Assembly (NCBI GenBank): GCA_001898225.1
Contig: MKTJ01000028.1
Span: forward strand, 79,554-143,553
Length of the DNA: 64,000 nt
Direction: 5' to 3'
Origin: Chloroflexi bacterium 54-19
Lineage (GTDB): Bacteria; Chloroflexota; Chloroflexia; Chloroheliales; Chloroheliaceae
Below are positions 46,164 to 55,097 of the stretch, in pieces (the first letter of the stretch is position 1; each line of letters starts with the position of its first letter). The position numbers were made by a program, and so were the translations under genes. Under the pieces are notes generated by a model. That model was not told the DNA's origin, searched no databases, and worked only from the letters and a program-made list of their open reading frames with translations.

Positions 46164-47408
46164 ATGCCAAACACCAACTCTACAAACCTGCCGGTCTTGT
46201 CACTGCCGCTCAATCTTAAAACGCGTCTGAGCCAGGGCCACCCCTGGGTCTATCGCAACCAACTTGGCGAAGGTGGCACACCTCGCCTGGCAACCGGTAG
46301 CTGGGTCCAGGTCCGCTCCGGCGGGTTTACAGGGTATGGTCTCTGGGATAATTCGGGTCCTATCGCGGTGCGGCTTTTTTCGACCCGCCAGGTGCCGGAT
46401 TATCCCTGGTTACTGGAACGGGTAGCGGCGGCCTGGGAAAACCGGGCCCACCTGCGAGATACCGCCCCGGCCCACGAACGGACCGAGGCTTACCGGCTTA
46501 TTTTCGGGGAAGGCGACGGCCTACCCGGTCTGACGGTGGACCTCTACGGCCAGTATGCGGTTGTCGCAACCTATTCCGCCGGGGTAGAAACGCTCAAAGA
46601 CTGGCTGGTGGAAGCATTGCGAGCGCTGGTACCGCTCAAAGGCATCTTGCAGCGGGCCCGACCCAAAAATAGCGAGGCCGAGAGTGACGACCCCGGCCAG
46701 GAGCGGGGCGGCGGTAAACTCCAGGCATTATGGGGCCGCCTGCCCCCGCGCGACCTGGTCGTGGAAGAACACGGTCTGAAGTTCAAGGCCAATCTCTTTG
46801 AAGGGCAAAAGACCGGGTTATTTCTGGACCACCGCGAGAACCGGCGTTTTATCCAGGACTGGTCGAGCAACCTGACGGTCCTGAACTGTTTTTCTTACAC
46901 CGGAGCTTTTTCGGTGTACGCGGTCCAGGGTGGTGCCCGGCAGGTCGTCAGTTGCGACATCGCGGCCCAGGCTACCGCCGACGCTGTCGAGAATTTTCGC
47001 CTGAACGGGTTCGACCCGGACCAGCACGAATTTTTAAGCGAGGATTGTTTCGAACTGCTTACCCGTTTTGGTAAAGAAAAACGGCGCTTCGACCTGGTTA
47101 TCCTCGACCCGCCCTCTTTCGCCCACGCCAAAAAGAATGTCTATAGCGCCCTGCGCGGCTATACCCGGCTGAACCAGCTTGCCCTGAACTTGCTCGAACC
47201 GGGGGGTCTGCTGGCTTCAGCCAGTTGCACCAGCTATGTCTCGCCCGAAATGTTCCGGGATATGCTGGCGACGGCGGCGGCCAACTCCGGCAAGCGGCTG
47301 CAAATCTTGCACGATGCCGGGCAACCGCTCGACCACCCCGTTCCGGCCCATTTTTTAGAAGGCCGTTACCTGAAATTCATGTTAGCAAGGGTCTCTCTCC
47401 AACCATAA
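46164..47408 (+). CDS. Class I SAM-dependent rRNA methyltransferase, RlmI-like
   Basis: 414 residues. An N-terminal PUA domain (LSQGHPWVYRNQ) is followed by an EEHGLKFKANLFEGQKTG linker, motif I LNCFSYTGAFSVYA and the catalytic region LDPPSFAHAKK plus a later Cys in SASCTSYVSP. RlmI makes 5-methylcytosine 1962 in Escherichia coli 23S rRNA; relatives modify other sites. An acidic ~25-residue insert (KNSEAESDDPGQERGGG) interrupts the middle. The start is 3 bases after the membrane-protein gene. Confidence 0.85.
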   Translation: MPNTNSTNLPVLSLPLNLKTRLSQGHPWVYRNQLGEGGTPRLATGSWVQVRSGGFTGYGLWDNSGPIAVRLFSTRQVPDYPWLLERVAAAWENRAHLRDTAPAHERTEAYRLIFGEGDGLPGLTVDLYGQYAVVATYSAGVETLKDWLVEALRALVPLKGILQRARPKNSEAESDDPGQERGGGKLQALWGRLPPRDLVVEEHGLKFKANLFEGQKTGLFLDHRENRRFIQDWSSNLTVLNCFSYTGAFSVYAVQGGARQVVSCDIAAQATADAVENFRLNGFDPDQHEFLSEDCFELLTRFGKEKRRFDLVILDPPSFAHAKKNVYSALRGYTRLNQLALNLLEPGGLLASASCTSYVSPEMFRDMLATAAANSGKRLQILHDAGQPLDHPVPAHFLEGRYLKFMLARVSLQP

Positions 47409-47483
47409 TCCTTTCTTTATGCACACCTCTGCAAAACAGTATTACAGTCGTGTAACAGTGTGATGACTTTTATTAAAAACCAA

Positions 47484-47511
47484 TTTACACTAAACATTTT
47501 TAACCTATAAT
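47484..47511 (+). promoter_or_regulatory. Sigma-70-type promoter for the response regulator gene
   Basis: TTTACA (47484-47489), 16-base spacer, TATAAT (47506-47511). The ATG is ~95 bases downstream. Confidence 0.6.
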
Positions 47512-47606
47512 AGTTATATAACAGTAAGGGACTTCTAAATTTTTTTTTATGAGTATCCCGGTTAGAATAATTTTTGTAGTATCCTGGTAAAAAGGTGTAG
47601 ATTCGA

Positions 47607-48005
47607 ATGAACAAGGTTCTGGTAATAGAAGACAACATTGGACAGGCGTTAAAGCTGAAAGTCGGCCTGGAGGAGCAGAATTACCAGGTAACAATCGCGG
47701 CCACCGGTAACGAAGCGATTTCTCGTTTGAAAGAAGCTCAACCGGCGTTGATTATTCTTGATGCCTTTTTACCGGATAGCGATGGGGTTGATTTTTGTAA
47801 ATCGTTAAAAATGGATTTCCAGACCCGGTCTATTCCGATTATCATGTACAGCAAAGATAACAAATTAAAGAATATGGTCCGCGCCTACGAAGCCGGGATA
47901 GATTATTTCATCGTAAAAGAGGAAGATAACGACAAGACCCTGCTGATGCTGGCGGATAGCCTGCTCTATCGGCGAAGTCGCCGCCCGATGACGCTAAGCG
48001 CTTGA
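47607..48005 (+). CDS. Single-domain response regulator
   Basis: 132 residues, receiver domain only: acidic pocket IEDN, phospho-acceptor D52 in LIILDAFLPDSDG, Ser in IIMYSKDN and the conserved Lys in FIVKEED. There is no output domain, so it probably works in a phosphorelay or by direct protein contact. No histidine kinase is in the window. A second receiver-only protein is encoded ~760 bases away on the other strand. Confidence 0.88.
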   Translation: MNKVLVIEDNIGQALKLKVGLEEQNYQVTIAATGNEAISRLKEAQPALIILDAFLPDSDGVDFCKSLKMDFQTRSIPIIMYSKDNKLKNMVRAYEAGIDYFIVKEEDNDKTLLMLADSLLYRRSRRPMTLSA

Positions 48006-48043
48006 AAATGGAAACGTTTTCAAATTTCAACTAACCTAAAGAA

Positions 48044-48064
48044 GACCGCCCGGCGGTCCTTTTT
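48044..48064 (+). terminator. Intrinsic terminator after the response regulator gene
   Basis: gaccgc / gcggtc stem with a 3-base loop, then CCTTTTT. Confidence 0.75.
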
Positions 48065-48220
48065 AGTTTATAAGCAGTTAAACGGTTAAAAAATTCTCTA
48101 AAAGTAAGAATTCAAAGAGATAAGTCCATTCTGGCTTTTCTTATGCGGAATTTGCCAAAATATTAAGATGAAAATTGATTATTTATTTACCGATTAAATT
48201 AATTATCCTTTAATTTGGTA

Positions 48221-48250
48221 TTGACATTTAGCTTTAAGCGTTGTTATAAT
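48221..48250 (+). promoter_or_regulatory. Consensus sigma-70 promoter for the RRM protein gene
   Basis: TTGACA (48221-48226), 18-base spacer, TATAAT (48245-48250). Both hexamers are perfect. Implied leader ~155 nt. Confidence 0.75.
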
Positions 48251-48412
48251 TTGCGGTGAGGAAATCGCATTCCTTCATTCGTTAGTCAATCTCGTATAAA
48301 TCGGATAAACACCTTTATACTATTAGGTCAGCCGACATCTAATTTAAGGGTAAAATTTAATATAACCTGAAATTTGCTTTGAGCGGCGTGAGAGAAAGAG
48401 GACAGAGCTTTT

Positions 48413-48715
48413 ATGGCTGTTAAGCTATTTATTGGTAATTTATCGTTCAAAGCTACCGAGGACAACTTGCAAGAGTTGTTCAGCCAGGCTGGTAACGTAG
48501 TTTCCACGCGGGTTATTACTGACCGGGAGACGGGCCGGTCCAGAGGCTTTGGGTTTGTAGAAATGGAAAGCAAAGAAGAAGCAGACCGGGCAATCGAGAT
48601 GTTCAACAACTACAATCTCATTGGCCGGGATATTGCCGTCAACGAAGCGCGGCCGCGTGAAGAAGGGGCCGGAGGCCGGGGCGGTTTTAACCGCAATCAA
48701 CGTAGCGCTGAATAA
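48413..48715 (+). CDS. RRM-type RNA-binding protein
   Basis: 100 residues, one RRM: RNP-2 LFIGNLSF and RNP-1 RGFGFVEM, with conserved aromatics, followed by a short Gly/Arg tail (EEGAGGRGGFNRNQRS). In cyanobacteria such small Rbp proteins are often cold-induced and bind mRNA; here a similar role is inference. A strong promoter and ~155-nt leader suggest high or post-transcriptionally controlled expression. It is convergent with the next gene. Confidence 0.88.
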   Translation: MAVKLFIGNLSFKATEDNLQELFSQAGNVVSTRVITDRETGRSRGFGFVEMESKEEADRAIEMFNNYNLIGRDIAVNEARPREEGAGGRGGFNRNQRSAE

Positions 48716-48763
48716 TTACCATTAAATCTGACAACCTGGCTTTTACGGTGCAGGTTAGCTATT

Positions 48764-49255
48764 TTAATGGTTGGTAAACCCCTGAGAAGGTTCGGATACG
48801 GAAGGATAATTGGAATCAGTTCCTTCGCCTTCCAAGTTTGGACCTTCTTTTTTATGGTCTTTAAGGGGCTCTTTATTTTGAGGCGCACCGGGATTGGTGC
48901 CTGGCCCCAGGTATCGTTCCAGCATGGCATAGACCGATTTCAGGTCAAATGGCTTGGTCAAAATATCATCGGCGGAAGTTTTTTCCAGTTCGAGCAAAAA
49001 AGCCGTACCACTGAGAATTATTACGGGGATATGTTGCAAGCTGGGGTCAGCCTTTAAGAACCCGGCCAGTTCCACACCGCCTAAATCGGGCATCCTCACA
49101 TCCGTGAAGATAAGGTCCGGGATTTCTTGCTGGGCCATTTTCAGACCCTCCCAACCATTCCCGGCGGTTACAATTTCATGACCTTTTTTTGATATTATCC
49201 GTTTTAATAACAGGGCAATTCCGGGGTCGTCGTCCACGACCAGCACTTTACTCAT
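48764..49255 (-). CDS. Single-domain response regulator with C-terminal tail
   Basis: 163 residues. Receiver domain with acidic pocket VDDD, D52 in LIFTDVRMPDLGG, SGTA and Lys in ILTKPFD. The last ~45 residues are polar, Pro/Glu/Lys-rich and probably disordered. No DNA-binding or enzymatic output domain. No cognate kinase in the window. Confidence 0.87.
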   Translation of the reverse strand: MSKVLVVDDDPGIALLLKRIISKKGHEIVTAGNGWEGLKMAQQEIPDLIFTDVRMPDLGGVELAGFLKADPSLQHIPVIILSGTAFLLELEKTSADDILTKPFDLKSVYAMLERYLGPGTNPGAPQNKEPLKDHKKEGPNLEGEGTDSNYPSVSEPSQGFTNH

Positions 49256-49471
49256 TTCGTTTCCTATTTCCTTACCCTAATTAGTAAAGATACTACCGCC
49301 TTTAAATATGAGACCCGGGTTGGCAGGGCCAGGGCTAAAGGCGGCGAATTTGTTGTATTATAACATACAGCTTCCTAATGCTTATTTCGTTATTCGATTT
49401 GGAATATCCTTAAGGTATCTTATCTATTGTGCGCTAAAAATTATGAATTGTAAAAGGGAAATAAGTCACAT

Positions 49472-50149
49472 ATGGCCGGGTTTTTAGTGTTGAGCGGCGG
49501 CGGCGAATTCCAGAAAGGCCTGGAGCAGGCCGACCAGTTCGCGCTCCAACAGGCCGGGGGGAAAGAGGCCAAAGTTTTAATCGTAACCGCCGGGACTAAC
49601 GGCACCCTACTCGCGAATAACGGGCTAAACTGGTTGCGCGGACTGGGTGCAACCACCGTAGAAACCATACCTCTGCCGGACCACGCCGGGGCCAACCGCG
49701 AAGACACCGCCGCTCTTCTGGCCGGGGCTAACCTTATTTACCTGGCCGGAAACAACCCTCTCATTTTATTCGAAACCCTGCACGACAGCCGGGCCTGGAC
49801 GGCCATCCGGCAAGCCTTCGCCGGGGGCGCGACCCTGGTAGGAGCAAACGCCGGGGGGATGGTGCTGATGGAGCATCTCTACGACCCTGATAATGCCAAA
49901 ATTCGCGCGGGATTGGGGATGTTTCCTGATACTGTGTTTATACCCCAGTTCAACGGGCCAGGCCGCAAATGGGCCGCACACGTCCAGAAACTGGTGCCCA
50001 AGGCGCTTTTAGTCGGGATAGATGAGAAAGTGGCGATTGGCGGGCGCGGCAACGACTGGCAGGTCCTGGGCCGCGGCTGGGTAACCATCTACCGGCAGGG
50101 CAAACCCTATAAATACCAGGGCGGCCAGCCTTTTAAGATGAACCCCTAA
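49472..50149 (+). CDS. S51/cyanophycinase-like protein lacking the nucleophile serine
   Basis: 225 residues, flavodoxin-like class I amidotransferase fold: FLVLSGGGEFQ start, VLIVTAGTNG, ANLIYLAGNNPLIL. The nucleophile elbow, normally G-x-S-A-G in peptidase S51 proteins, reads VGANAGGMVL, so Ser is replaced by Asn. A normal hydrolase is thus unlikely; a binding or regulatory role is inference. Its stop is 2 bases from that of the convergent udk gene. Confidence 0.7.
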   Translation: MAGFLVLSGGGEFQKGLEQADQFALQQAGGKEAKVLIVTAGTNGTLLANNGLNWLRGLGATTVETIPLPDHAGANREDTAALLAGANLIYLAGNNPLILFETLHDSRAWTAIRQAFAGGATLVGANAGGMVLMEHLYDPDNAKIRAGLGMFPDTVFIPQFNGPGRKWAAHVQKLVPKALLVGIDEKVAIGGRGNDWQVLGRGWVTIYRQGKPYKYQGGQPFKMNP

Positions 50150-50151
50150 AA

Positions 50152-50823
50152 TTAATCGTCGAGGTTCATCAGGCGGACCAGCCGGAAGACTTTATTTAGC
50201 AGGGCCGGGACTTCATAGCCGCCTTCGGGGATTATGAGGTCGGCGTAACGTTTGGAGGGTTCGACAAATTCCAGGTGCATCAGCCGGACAGTTTGAAGAT
50301 ACTGCTCGACCACCGACTCGACCGTCCGGCCACGCTGGACAATATCGCGCTGCAACCGCCGAATAAACCGCAAATCAGCATCGGTATCCACGAAAATCTT
50401 CAGGTTCATCAACTTGCGCAACCGGGGGTCTACATAAATCAGGATGCCTTCGACCACGATAACCGGCTTTGGCTCGACCCGGATGGTTTCAGGAGTGCGG
50501 GAATATAGTTTGAAATCGTAGGTGGGGACTTCGACGGCCCGGCCCGCTTTTAACTCCTGCAAGTGCCGGACTAAAAGGGCGTTATCGAGCGAATCGGGGT
50601 GGTCGTAATTGACGCTGAGCCGCTCCTGGGGAGATAGGTTGCTCTGGTCTTTGTAGTAGGAATCGTGTTCGAGCAGGGCGACCTGTTCCGGCCCAATATT
50701 ATCAACGATATGCTGGGCAACGGTAGTTTTGCCGCTACCGCTGCCCCCGGCCACTCCAATTATTAACGGCCCTTCCGGCACACCTTTCAGCGACCAGGCC
50801 GCCCCCGTATCCTGTGCTGTCAT
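50152..50823 (-). CDS. udk: Uridine kinase
   Basis: 223 residues. P-loop GVAGGSGSGKTTVAQ, then LLEHDSYYKDQSNL, NYDHPDSLDNALL and VPTYDFKLYSR, all uridine/cytidine kinase signatures; VIVVEGILIYVDPRLR is the Walker B region. It phosphorylates uridine and cytidine in pyrimidine salvage. With cmk elsewhere in the window it completes CMP/CDP formation. Confidence 0.92.
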   Translation of the reverse strand: MTAQDTGAAWSLKGVPEGPLIIGVAGGSGSGKTTVAQHIVDNIGPEQVALLEHDSYYKDQSNLSPQERLSVNYDHPDSLDNALLVRHLQELKAGRAVEVPTYDFKLYSRTPETIRVEPKPVIVVEGILIYVDPRLRKLMNLKIFVDTDADLRFIRRLQRDIVQRGRTVESVVEQYLQTVRLMHLEFVEPSKRYADLIIPEGGYEVPALLNKVFRLVRLMNLDD

Positions 50824-50936
50824 TGTTTTTCGCCCGCTTCAAAACTAAAAACCGCCTCAACCTCGCAATTGAGGTCAAGTTTAGACAGCCGGATACGGTT
50901 TGTCAACCACCTGCCAGAAGTTTTCCAGTAAAAAAC

Positions 50937-52235
50937 TTACTGGAAGCTGGCGTTGTAGCGCCACTGGTAATACTGCGAACCCACGTTCCCCATTTCCACC
51001 TGGTAAGCGGCAGTATTCGAGGGAGTAAAGGTCAGCACCCGCCGCTCAAAGAGTTGGACCAGCACGTCCTTTTCGACACCACCGACAACGGTCTTGGTCC
51101 AGTATGGCTCGGTAATCGGGTAACCCGTGGCGTTGAAAAGCGGGTCGAAGATGCGGCCATTCTGCTGCATCTGGTCGGAAGTGCCCGTATTGACCAGGAT
51201 AGGTCCACTCGAATTCAAGAAAGCCCAGAACGGGCTGGCGATGTAATGCTTGGTCTGGTCAACCAGGTTGGTCGCCGTAACGTTGTACTGGGCCAGGGCC
51301 GGGTTAGGCGTTACTTTGCCCTGCTTGTCGAGCAGGTCGGTGATAACCTGACCTTCCTTGTTGTTATTGACCGTCTGAAGGGCCGTATAAGCCGCGAAAT
51401 GGGGCGTCTTGTTAGCCTCGGTAAAGTCCCCTGCGGTCGGTACTTCAGCAGGTTTGCGGTTTTCGAAGGTATTATTGCCCAGTTGAAGCTGGCCGGTGAC
51501 CATTTCACGCACCAGCAGGCCGTTGGTTACATAGTAGGCATTATTAGCGGTCGGCGCTGCCGGGTTGGTGATTTCCATACGGGCTTTGTCGTAATAAGTG
51601 ACATAGCGCCACCCTTTAGGAGATTCTTTGTAAGGTTCCAAAACTTCGTAACTGGCCGGACCCCACAGCCAGCTCCGGCTGACCGCGCCTGAAGCCACCA
51701 GGTCGTCGGTGCGGGCCCAGTTATAATAGACCTGGTCGGTGCCGGTGGGGTCGGCGTAAGGGCCGTTGGCATTGTCGGTGACGGTAAAGGTGACGTGGGC
51801 GCTTTCGAAGGAAGGAACCACCCCATAAACAATAGTGACAGGGCCGTTGGGCAGGGTTATTTCATGCGGAGCCGCCGAGCCATCGCCGGAGAGGGCTATC
51901 CCGGCCCTGGGCAGGGGGCCGCTCCAGGTAAAGGTGCCATCCGATTTGACCGGGGCAGCGCCCATGCGCAAATAAAAACCGGTATCCGAAGGCAACTGTA
52001 CAAAGATACTCATCAGGTTCAGATAGGAATAATCTTTTGGGATAGTCCCTTTAACGGTCAGAATGGTGCCGGTCGGGCCGCTTGGGGCCGACAATTCGAG
52101 CGGAGCCGGGTCGGCGGCGTGGGCCGGTTTTAGCGTAAAGGCCAGCAAAAGGGTGTTCAATAGTAAAAGGGCAACAAAAGAGAGCACCAACCGGGCAGGC
52201 ACCAGGCCATTCCGGTCTTTGAAAACTTTAACCAT
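50937..52235 (-). CDS. Secreted protein with C-terminal GYPITEPYW/FERRVLTFTP module
   Basis: 432 residues from the ATG at 52235, which GGAAGGA precedes; a TTG at 52250 overlaps the site. Signal peptide to AHAADP. Residues ~35-150 look like an Ig-like beta domain (GPTGTILTVKGTIP). The C-terminal ~250 residues include SRSWLWGP, LVREMVTGQLQLG and the ending TGYPITEPYW ... KDVLVQLFERRVLTFTP. That ending resembles a variant of the FPETGH repeat found in the other exported proteins here. No catalytic residues recognised. Possibly cell-wall or carbohydrate binding. Confidence 0.6.
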   Translation of the reverse strand: MVKVFKDRNGLVPARLVLSFVALLLLNTLLLAFTLKPAHAADPAPLELSAPSGPTGTILTVKGTIPKDYSYLNLMSIFVQLPSDTGFYLRMGAAPVKSDGTFTWSGPLPRAGIALSGDGSAAPHEITLPNGPVTIVYGVVPSFESAHVTFTVTDNANGPYADPTGTDQVYYNWARTDDLVASGAVSRSWLWGPASYEVLEPYKESPKGWRYVTYYDKARMEITNPAAPTANNAYYVTNGLLVREMVTGQLQLGNNTFENRKPAEVPTAGDFTEANKTPHFAAYTALQTVNNNKEGQVITDLLDKQGKVTPNPALAQYNVTATNLVDQTKHYIASPFWAFLNSSGPILVNTGTSDQMQQNGRIFDPLFNATGYPITEPYWTKTVVGGVEKDVLVQLFERRVLTFTPSNTAAYQVEMGNVGSQYYQWRYNASFQ

Positions 52236-52868
52236 ACTTTTTCCTTCCAATTTTCCTTTCAGTCAGGCGTTTCCGGCAGCGTAGCAAAACACCGGGCAGG
52301 GCCATAATTCTAAGAAAAAGGGGCCAGAGAGGATTTGTAACACTTTAAAAGGCCATTTCCAAAAGTCGGGGCTATATTGCCAGCTTTGAGAGGATTTTGC
52401 AATTTATGAGCCCGCTTGTGGTTGCCGGATAAACTTTGTTAGCCGGTAAGAAGATTAGAGAAATAATGAAACGGTTGCATGAAACAATTACCTCGGTTAT
52501 AATGCCGCCTTATGTGAAGACCAGGAGAATTTTAGAAATAAAATTCGGTTTTTCAAATGGTATTAACCTAAAATTAGACCCTATTGCGTTGATATGCTAT
52601 ATTGTAATAGCGCATTATAAGCATACTCAAATTTGGTCATTACAAAAGGTTATCTAGTTAACCGCCTAACATCAAGGGGCAGCGTAGCCACTAAAGTAAC
52701 CGGTCCGGGCGAAGTAAGTAGTAAGTTTAAGTACCCGGCGCTGTTTTACGATGTTTACGGCCAGCGAAGCTTGCGCCAGACATTTATTTATCTCAGGTTT
52801 CTTCTCGCTAACCCGGTAGCTCGCCGGGAGGGTTCTCGTCTGGGCAAGACTTCAGGAGTGAAGGATTT
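52236..52868. other. ~630-bp AT-rich spacer
   Basis: AT-richer than the flanks. An imperfect palindrome tatgct ... agcata spans 52593-52625. A 73-residue TTG-initiated frame at 52436-52657 has no ribosome site or family resemblance and is not called. No convincing promoter. Confidence 0.45.
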
Positions 52869-54911
52869 TTGATAGAAAATAAAAAAGGGTCCCACCGCCC
52901 GGCCCGGTCGCGCCGGATAGCCGGATTCATGGTCAGTTTATTGGCCCTGAACCTGGTCGCCAGTCTAAGTTTAGGGACGGCTACCGCTGCCCCGATACCG
53001 GTTTCCAACTTCCCACCGCTCACTACTCCCCAAACCAAACAGTTACTCGCCGAAAACCCGGCCCGGCTCGGCCAGGCAGGATATACCAACCTGCTCAATA
53101 CCAGCCTGACAAACGGGGACAGTTTGAGCCTGGGCCGCGACAACTATGCGCCGCCCCGGTGGAGTGGAGCCTGGGCCGACTATGGAATGTACACCAGCCA
53201 GCCCAAGCGCTTTGACGAACCTTTTAACAACCTGGATGTCTCCTGGACCGGGCAGCAACCGGCGGGGACCAGTATCGAGGTAGACGTGCGGGTCAGCCCG
53301 GACAACCAGAACTGGACGTTGTGGCAAACCCTCGACACCAGCGGCCAGACAGCCTCTTTCGGAGCCTCGAACGCCTTCCTTTACGCCCAGTACCGGGCTC
53401 GCCTTTTTTCGGATGCCGCCGGTAAAACCCCAAACCTGGGCGACATTAAGCTGGAAGCCAACCGCCGCGACCTGAACAATGTCATCACGGCCAGCTATTT
53501 CTCGCTCTCCAACATCACTTCGGATAGCCCGACCGCTCAGGCGGTCCCGGCCCCGACCTTCTCGGTCTACGGCACCCGCGAAGGGATGGTCGGCGGGCGC
53601 ACCGCTAACGGGCACATCATCCAGGAGAACGACCATTTCGTATCGCTGCCAAGCTGGACGGCCCTGAACGACCTGGGTTCCTCGGATTACATGGTCAAGA
53701 TTACCGCGCCCAATGGCCGGACCGCCATCGCCCCGGTAATGGACGTAGGTCCCTGGAATTTCAAGGATAACTACTGGCACAACCCCCGCTACGAATTCAA
53801 GGATTTGCCGGTTGGAGTGCCCCAGGCTGAGAAAGCCTATTACGATGACCATAACGGCGGCCTGAACGAAAGCGGCGTCCCGGTCGGCAACCCGAGCGGC
53901 ATCGACATCGGGGACGGCACCTACTGGGATGACCTGGGTCTGAAAGGCGCATCGGCAGGTAAGCTCGATGTCACTTTCCTCTGGGAAGGCTCCGCGCCGC
54001 CCGCCGCCGGGATTACCGATGTGAACGCTTCGGGAGCCTGGCATAACGGCGTGGTTATCAAGTGGAGCACCAACGTCGCTACTAACGGCTGGGTCGAGTA
54101 CGGCTTGAGCGACCGCTACGGGCAGACCTCTAGCGTTGATAACAATATGGTCAGCAGCCATACCTTTGTCCTTACCGACCTTACACCGGGCCAGGATTAT
54201 TACTACCGGGTCCATGGCAAGGACATTTACGGTAACGAGGTGGTTTCGGCCAAGCAGACCTTCGAAACGCTACCCGGTGTCACCACTCCGCTGGTGACTT
54301 ACCAGAACGATAAGGGTATCGGCCTGACGCTCGGCAAAAACAGCCAGAGTCTGAAACTGCTGGGGGCCAGGGTTAACCCGACTTTTTGGAGCGACAACCC
54401 GAACAACGATTACCTGGCAGGGGCCTCGACCAAACCGGGCGCGCTGACCGCTTCGGGCAACCTCGACCTGGATTTCGTACCGGTCTGCGATGAAAACGAC
54501 CGCAACTGCGTCATGGGTTTCGGGACCGGGTATAAGAACTATGTCCGGTTCACCAACAGCAAGGGCGAGAACTATGATTTCGGGGCTATCCACGATTTCA
54601 GCCTTTCGCCAAACGCGATGGCGTCCATGCTTGAAGCCAACTTCAAAAACGGTGACAAAATCCGGCGCTACGGGACACCCGACTCCTACGACCAGAAGTG
54701 GCCGCACCATTATCATTTCTTCTGGTGGGATAACAAAATCCTGTTCAGCTATGACAATGGTAAGCCGGAGGTCTTTGACTTTAACCTGGACGGCCTGACG
54801 ATTAGCTTCGTGGGGGCCAGCCGGGCGAAAGGCGATATTGTGGGTATCAATTTCCAGAATATCGCGTTTAGCCCGAACGGTTTGCAACCGGACGCTACCA
54901 TCAAGGAGTAG
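52869..54911 (+). CDS. Secreted multidomain protein with DPBB-like and fibronectin-like domains
   Basis: 680 residues, TTG start supported by AAGGA 5 bases upstream. Signal peptide to TATAAPIP. Residues ~85-190 are a beta-sandwich (DVSWTGQQPAGTSIEVDVRV). Residues ~225-370 have a TANGHIIQENDHFVSLPSW ... MDVGPW ... GIDIGDGTYW pattern like double-psi beta-barrel or 3D-type domains. Then a fibronectin-III-like domain (WSTNVATNGWVEYG, TDLTPGQDYYYRVHG) and a C-terminal ~210-residue jelly-roll-like domain. A role in cell-envelope or polysaccharide binding or cleavage is inference. Confidence 0.6.
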   Translation: MIENKKGSHRPARSRRIAGFMVSLLALNLVASLSLGTATAAPIPVSNFPPLTTPQTKQLLAENPARLGQAGYTNLLNTSLTNGDSLSLGRDNYAPPRWSGAWADYGMYTSQPKRFDEPFNNLDVSWTGQQPAGTSIEVDVRVSPDNQNWTLWQTLDTSGQTASFGASNAFLYAQYRARLFSDAAGKTPNLGDIKLEANRRDLNNVITASYFSLSNITSDSPTAQAVPAPTFSVYGTREGMVGGRTANGHIIQENDHFVSLPSWTALNDLGSSDYMVKITAPNGRTAIAPVMDVGPWNFKDNYWHNPRYEFKDLPVGVPQAEKAYYDDHNGGLNESGVPVGNPSGIDIGDGTYWDDLGLKGASAGKLDVTFLWEGSAPPAAGITDVNASGAWHNGVVIKWSTNVATNGWVEYGLSDRYGQTSSVDNNMVSSHTFVLTDLTPGQDYYYRVHGKDIYGNEVVSAKQTFETLPGVTTPLVTYQNDKGIGLTLGKNSQSLKLLGARVNPTFWSDNPNNDYLAGASTKPGALTASGNLDLDFVPVCDENDRNCVMGFGTGYKNYVRFTNSKGENYDFGAIHDFSLSPNAMASMLEANFKNGDKIRRYGTPDSYDQKWPHHYHFFWWDNKILFSYDNGKPEVFDFNLDGLTISFVGASRAKGDIVGINFQNIAFSPNGLQPDATIKE

Positions 54912-54957
54912 CCGGGAATAGCCAGGCTATTTCAACCTGAGGGTATGGTATAATAGG

Positions 54958-54990
54958 GGTTGCCAGCGTAAAAAACTGGCAACCTTTTTT
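54958..54990 (+). terminator. Intrinsic terminator after the DPBB-like gene
   Basis: Perfect 9-bp stem ggttgccag / ctggcaacc with a 9-base loop, then TTTTTT. Confidence 0.88.
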
Positions 54991-55097
54991 ATTAAAAACA
55001 GGCTCATCCTTTTTAGAGCTTACAGTAATATAGCTTCAGGGCCGGTTCGTAAGTTGGTCAAACTTAGCGGATAAGTGGCGTCTGAATATTTAAAAAG

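Larger units (their letters stand above)
48006..48412. other. 407-bp spacer with terminator, promoter and long leader
   Basis: Terminator of the response regulator at its start, an AT-rich middle and a consensus promoter (48221-48250) followed by a ~155-nt leader before the RRM gene. No open frame of note. Confidence 0.6.

Noticed and set aside
52436..52657. 73-residue TTG-initiated open frame
   Set aside because: AT-rich spacer, no ribosome site, no motif.
53043..54215. 390-residue minus-strand open frame opposite the DPBB-like gene
   Set aside because: Antisense artefact; the plus-strand frame has signal peptide, ribosome site and terminator.
54949..54954. TATAAT with TGn before rlmN as a promoter
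   Set aside because: The predicted start would fall inside the terminator stem at 54958-54984, so it is more likely fortuitous.
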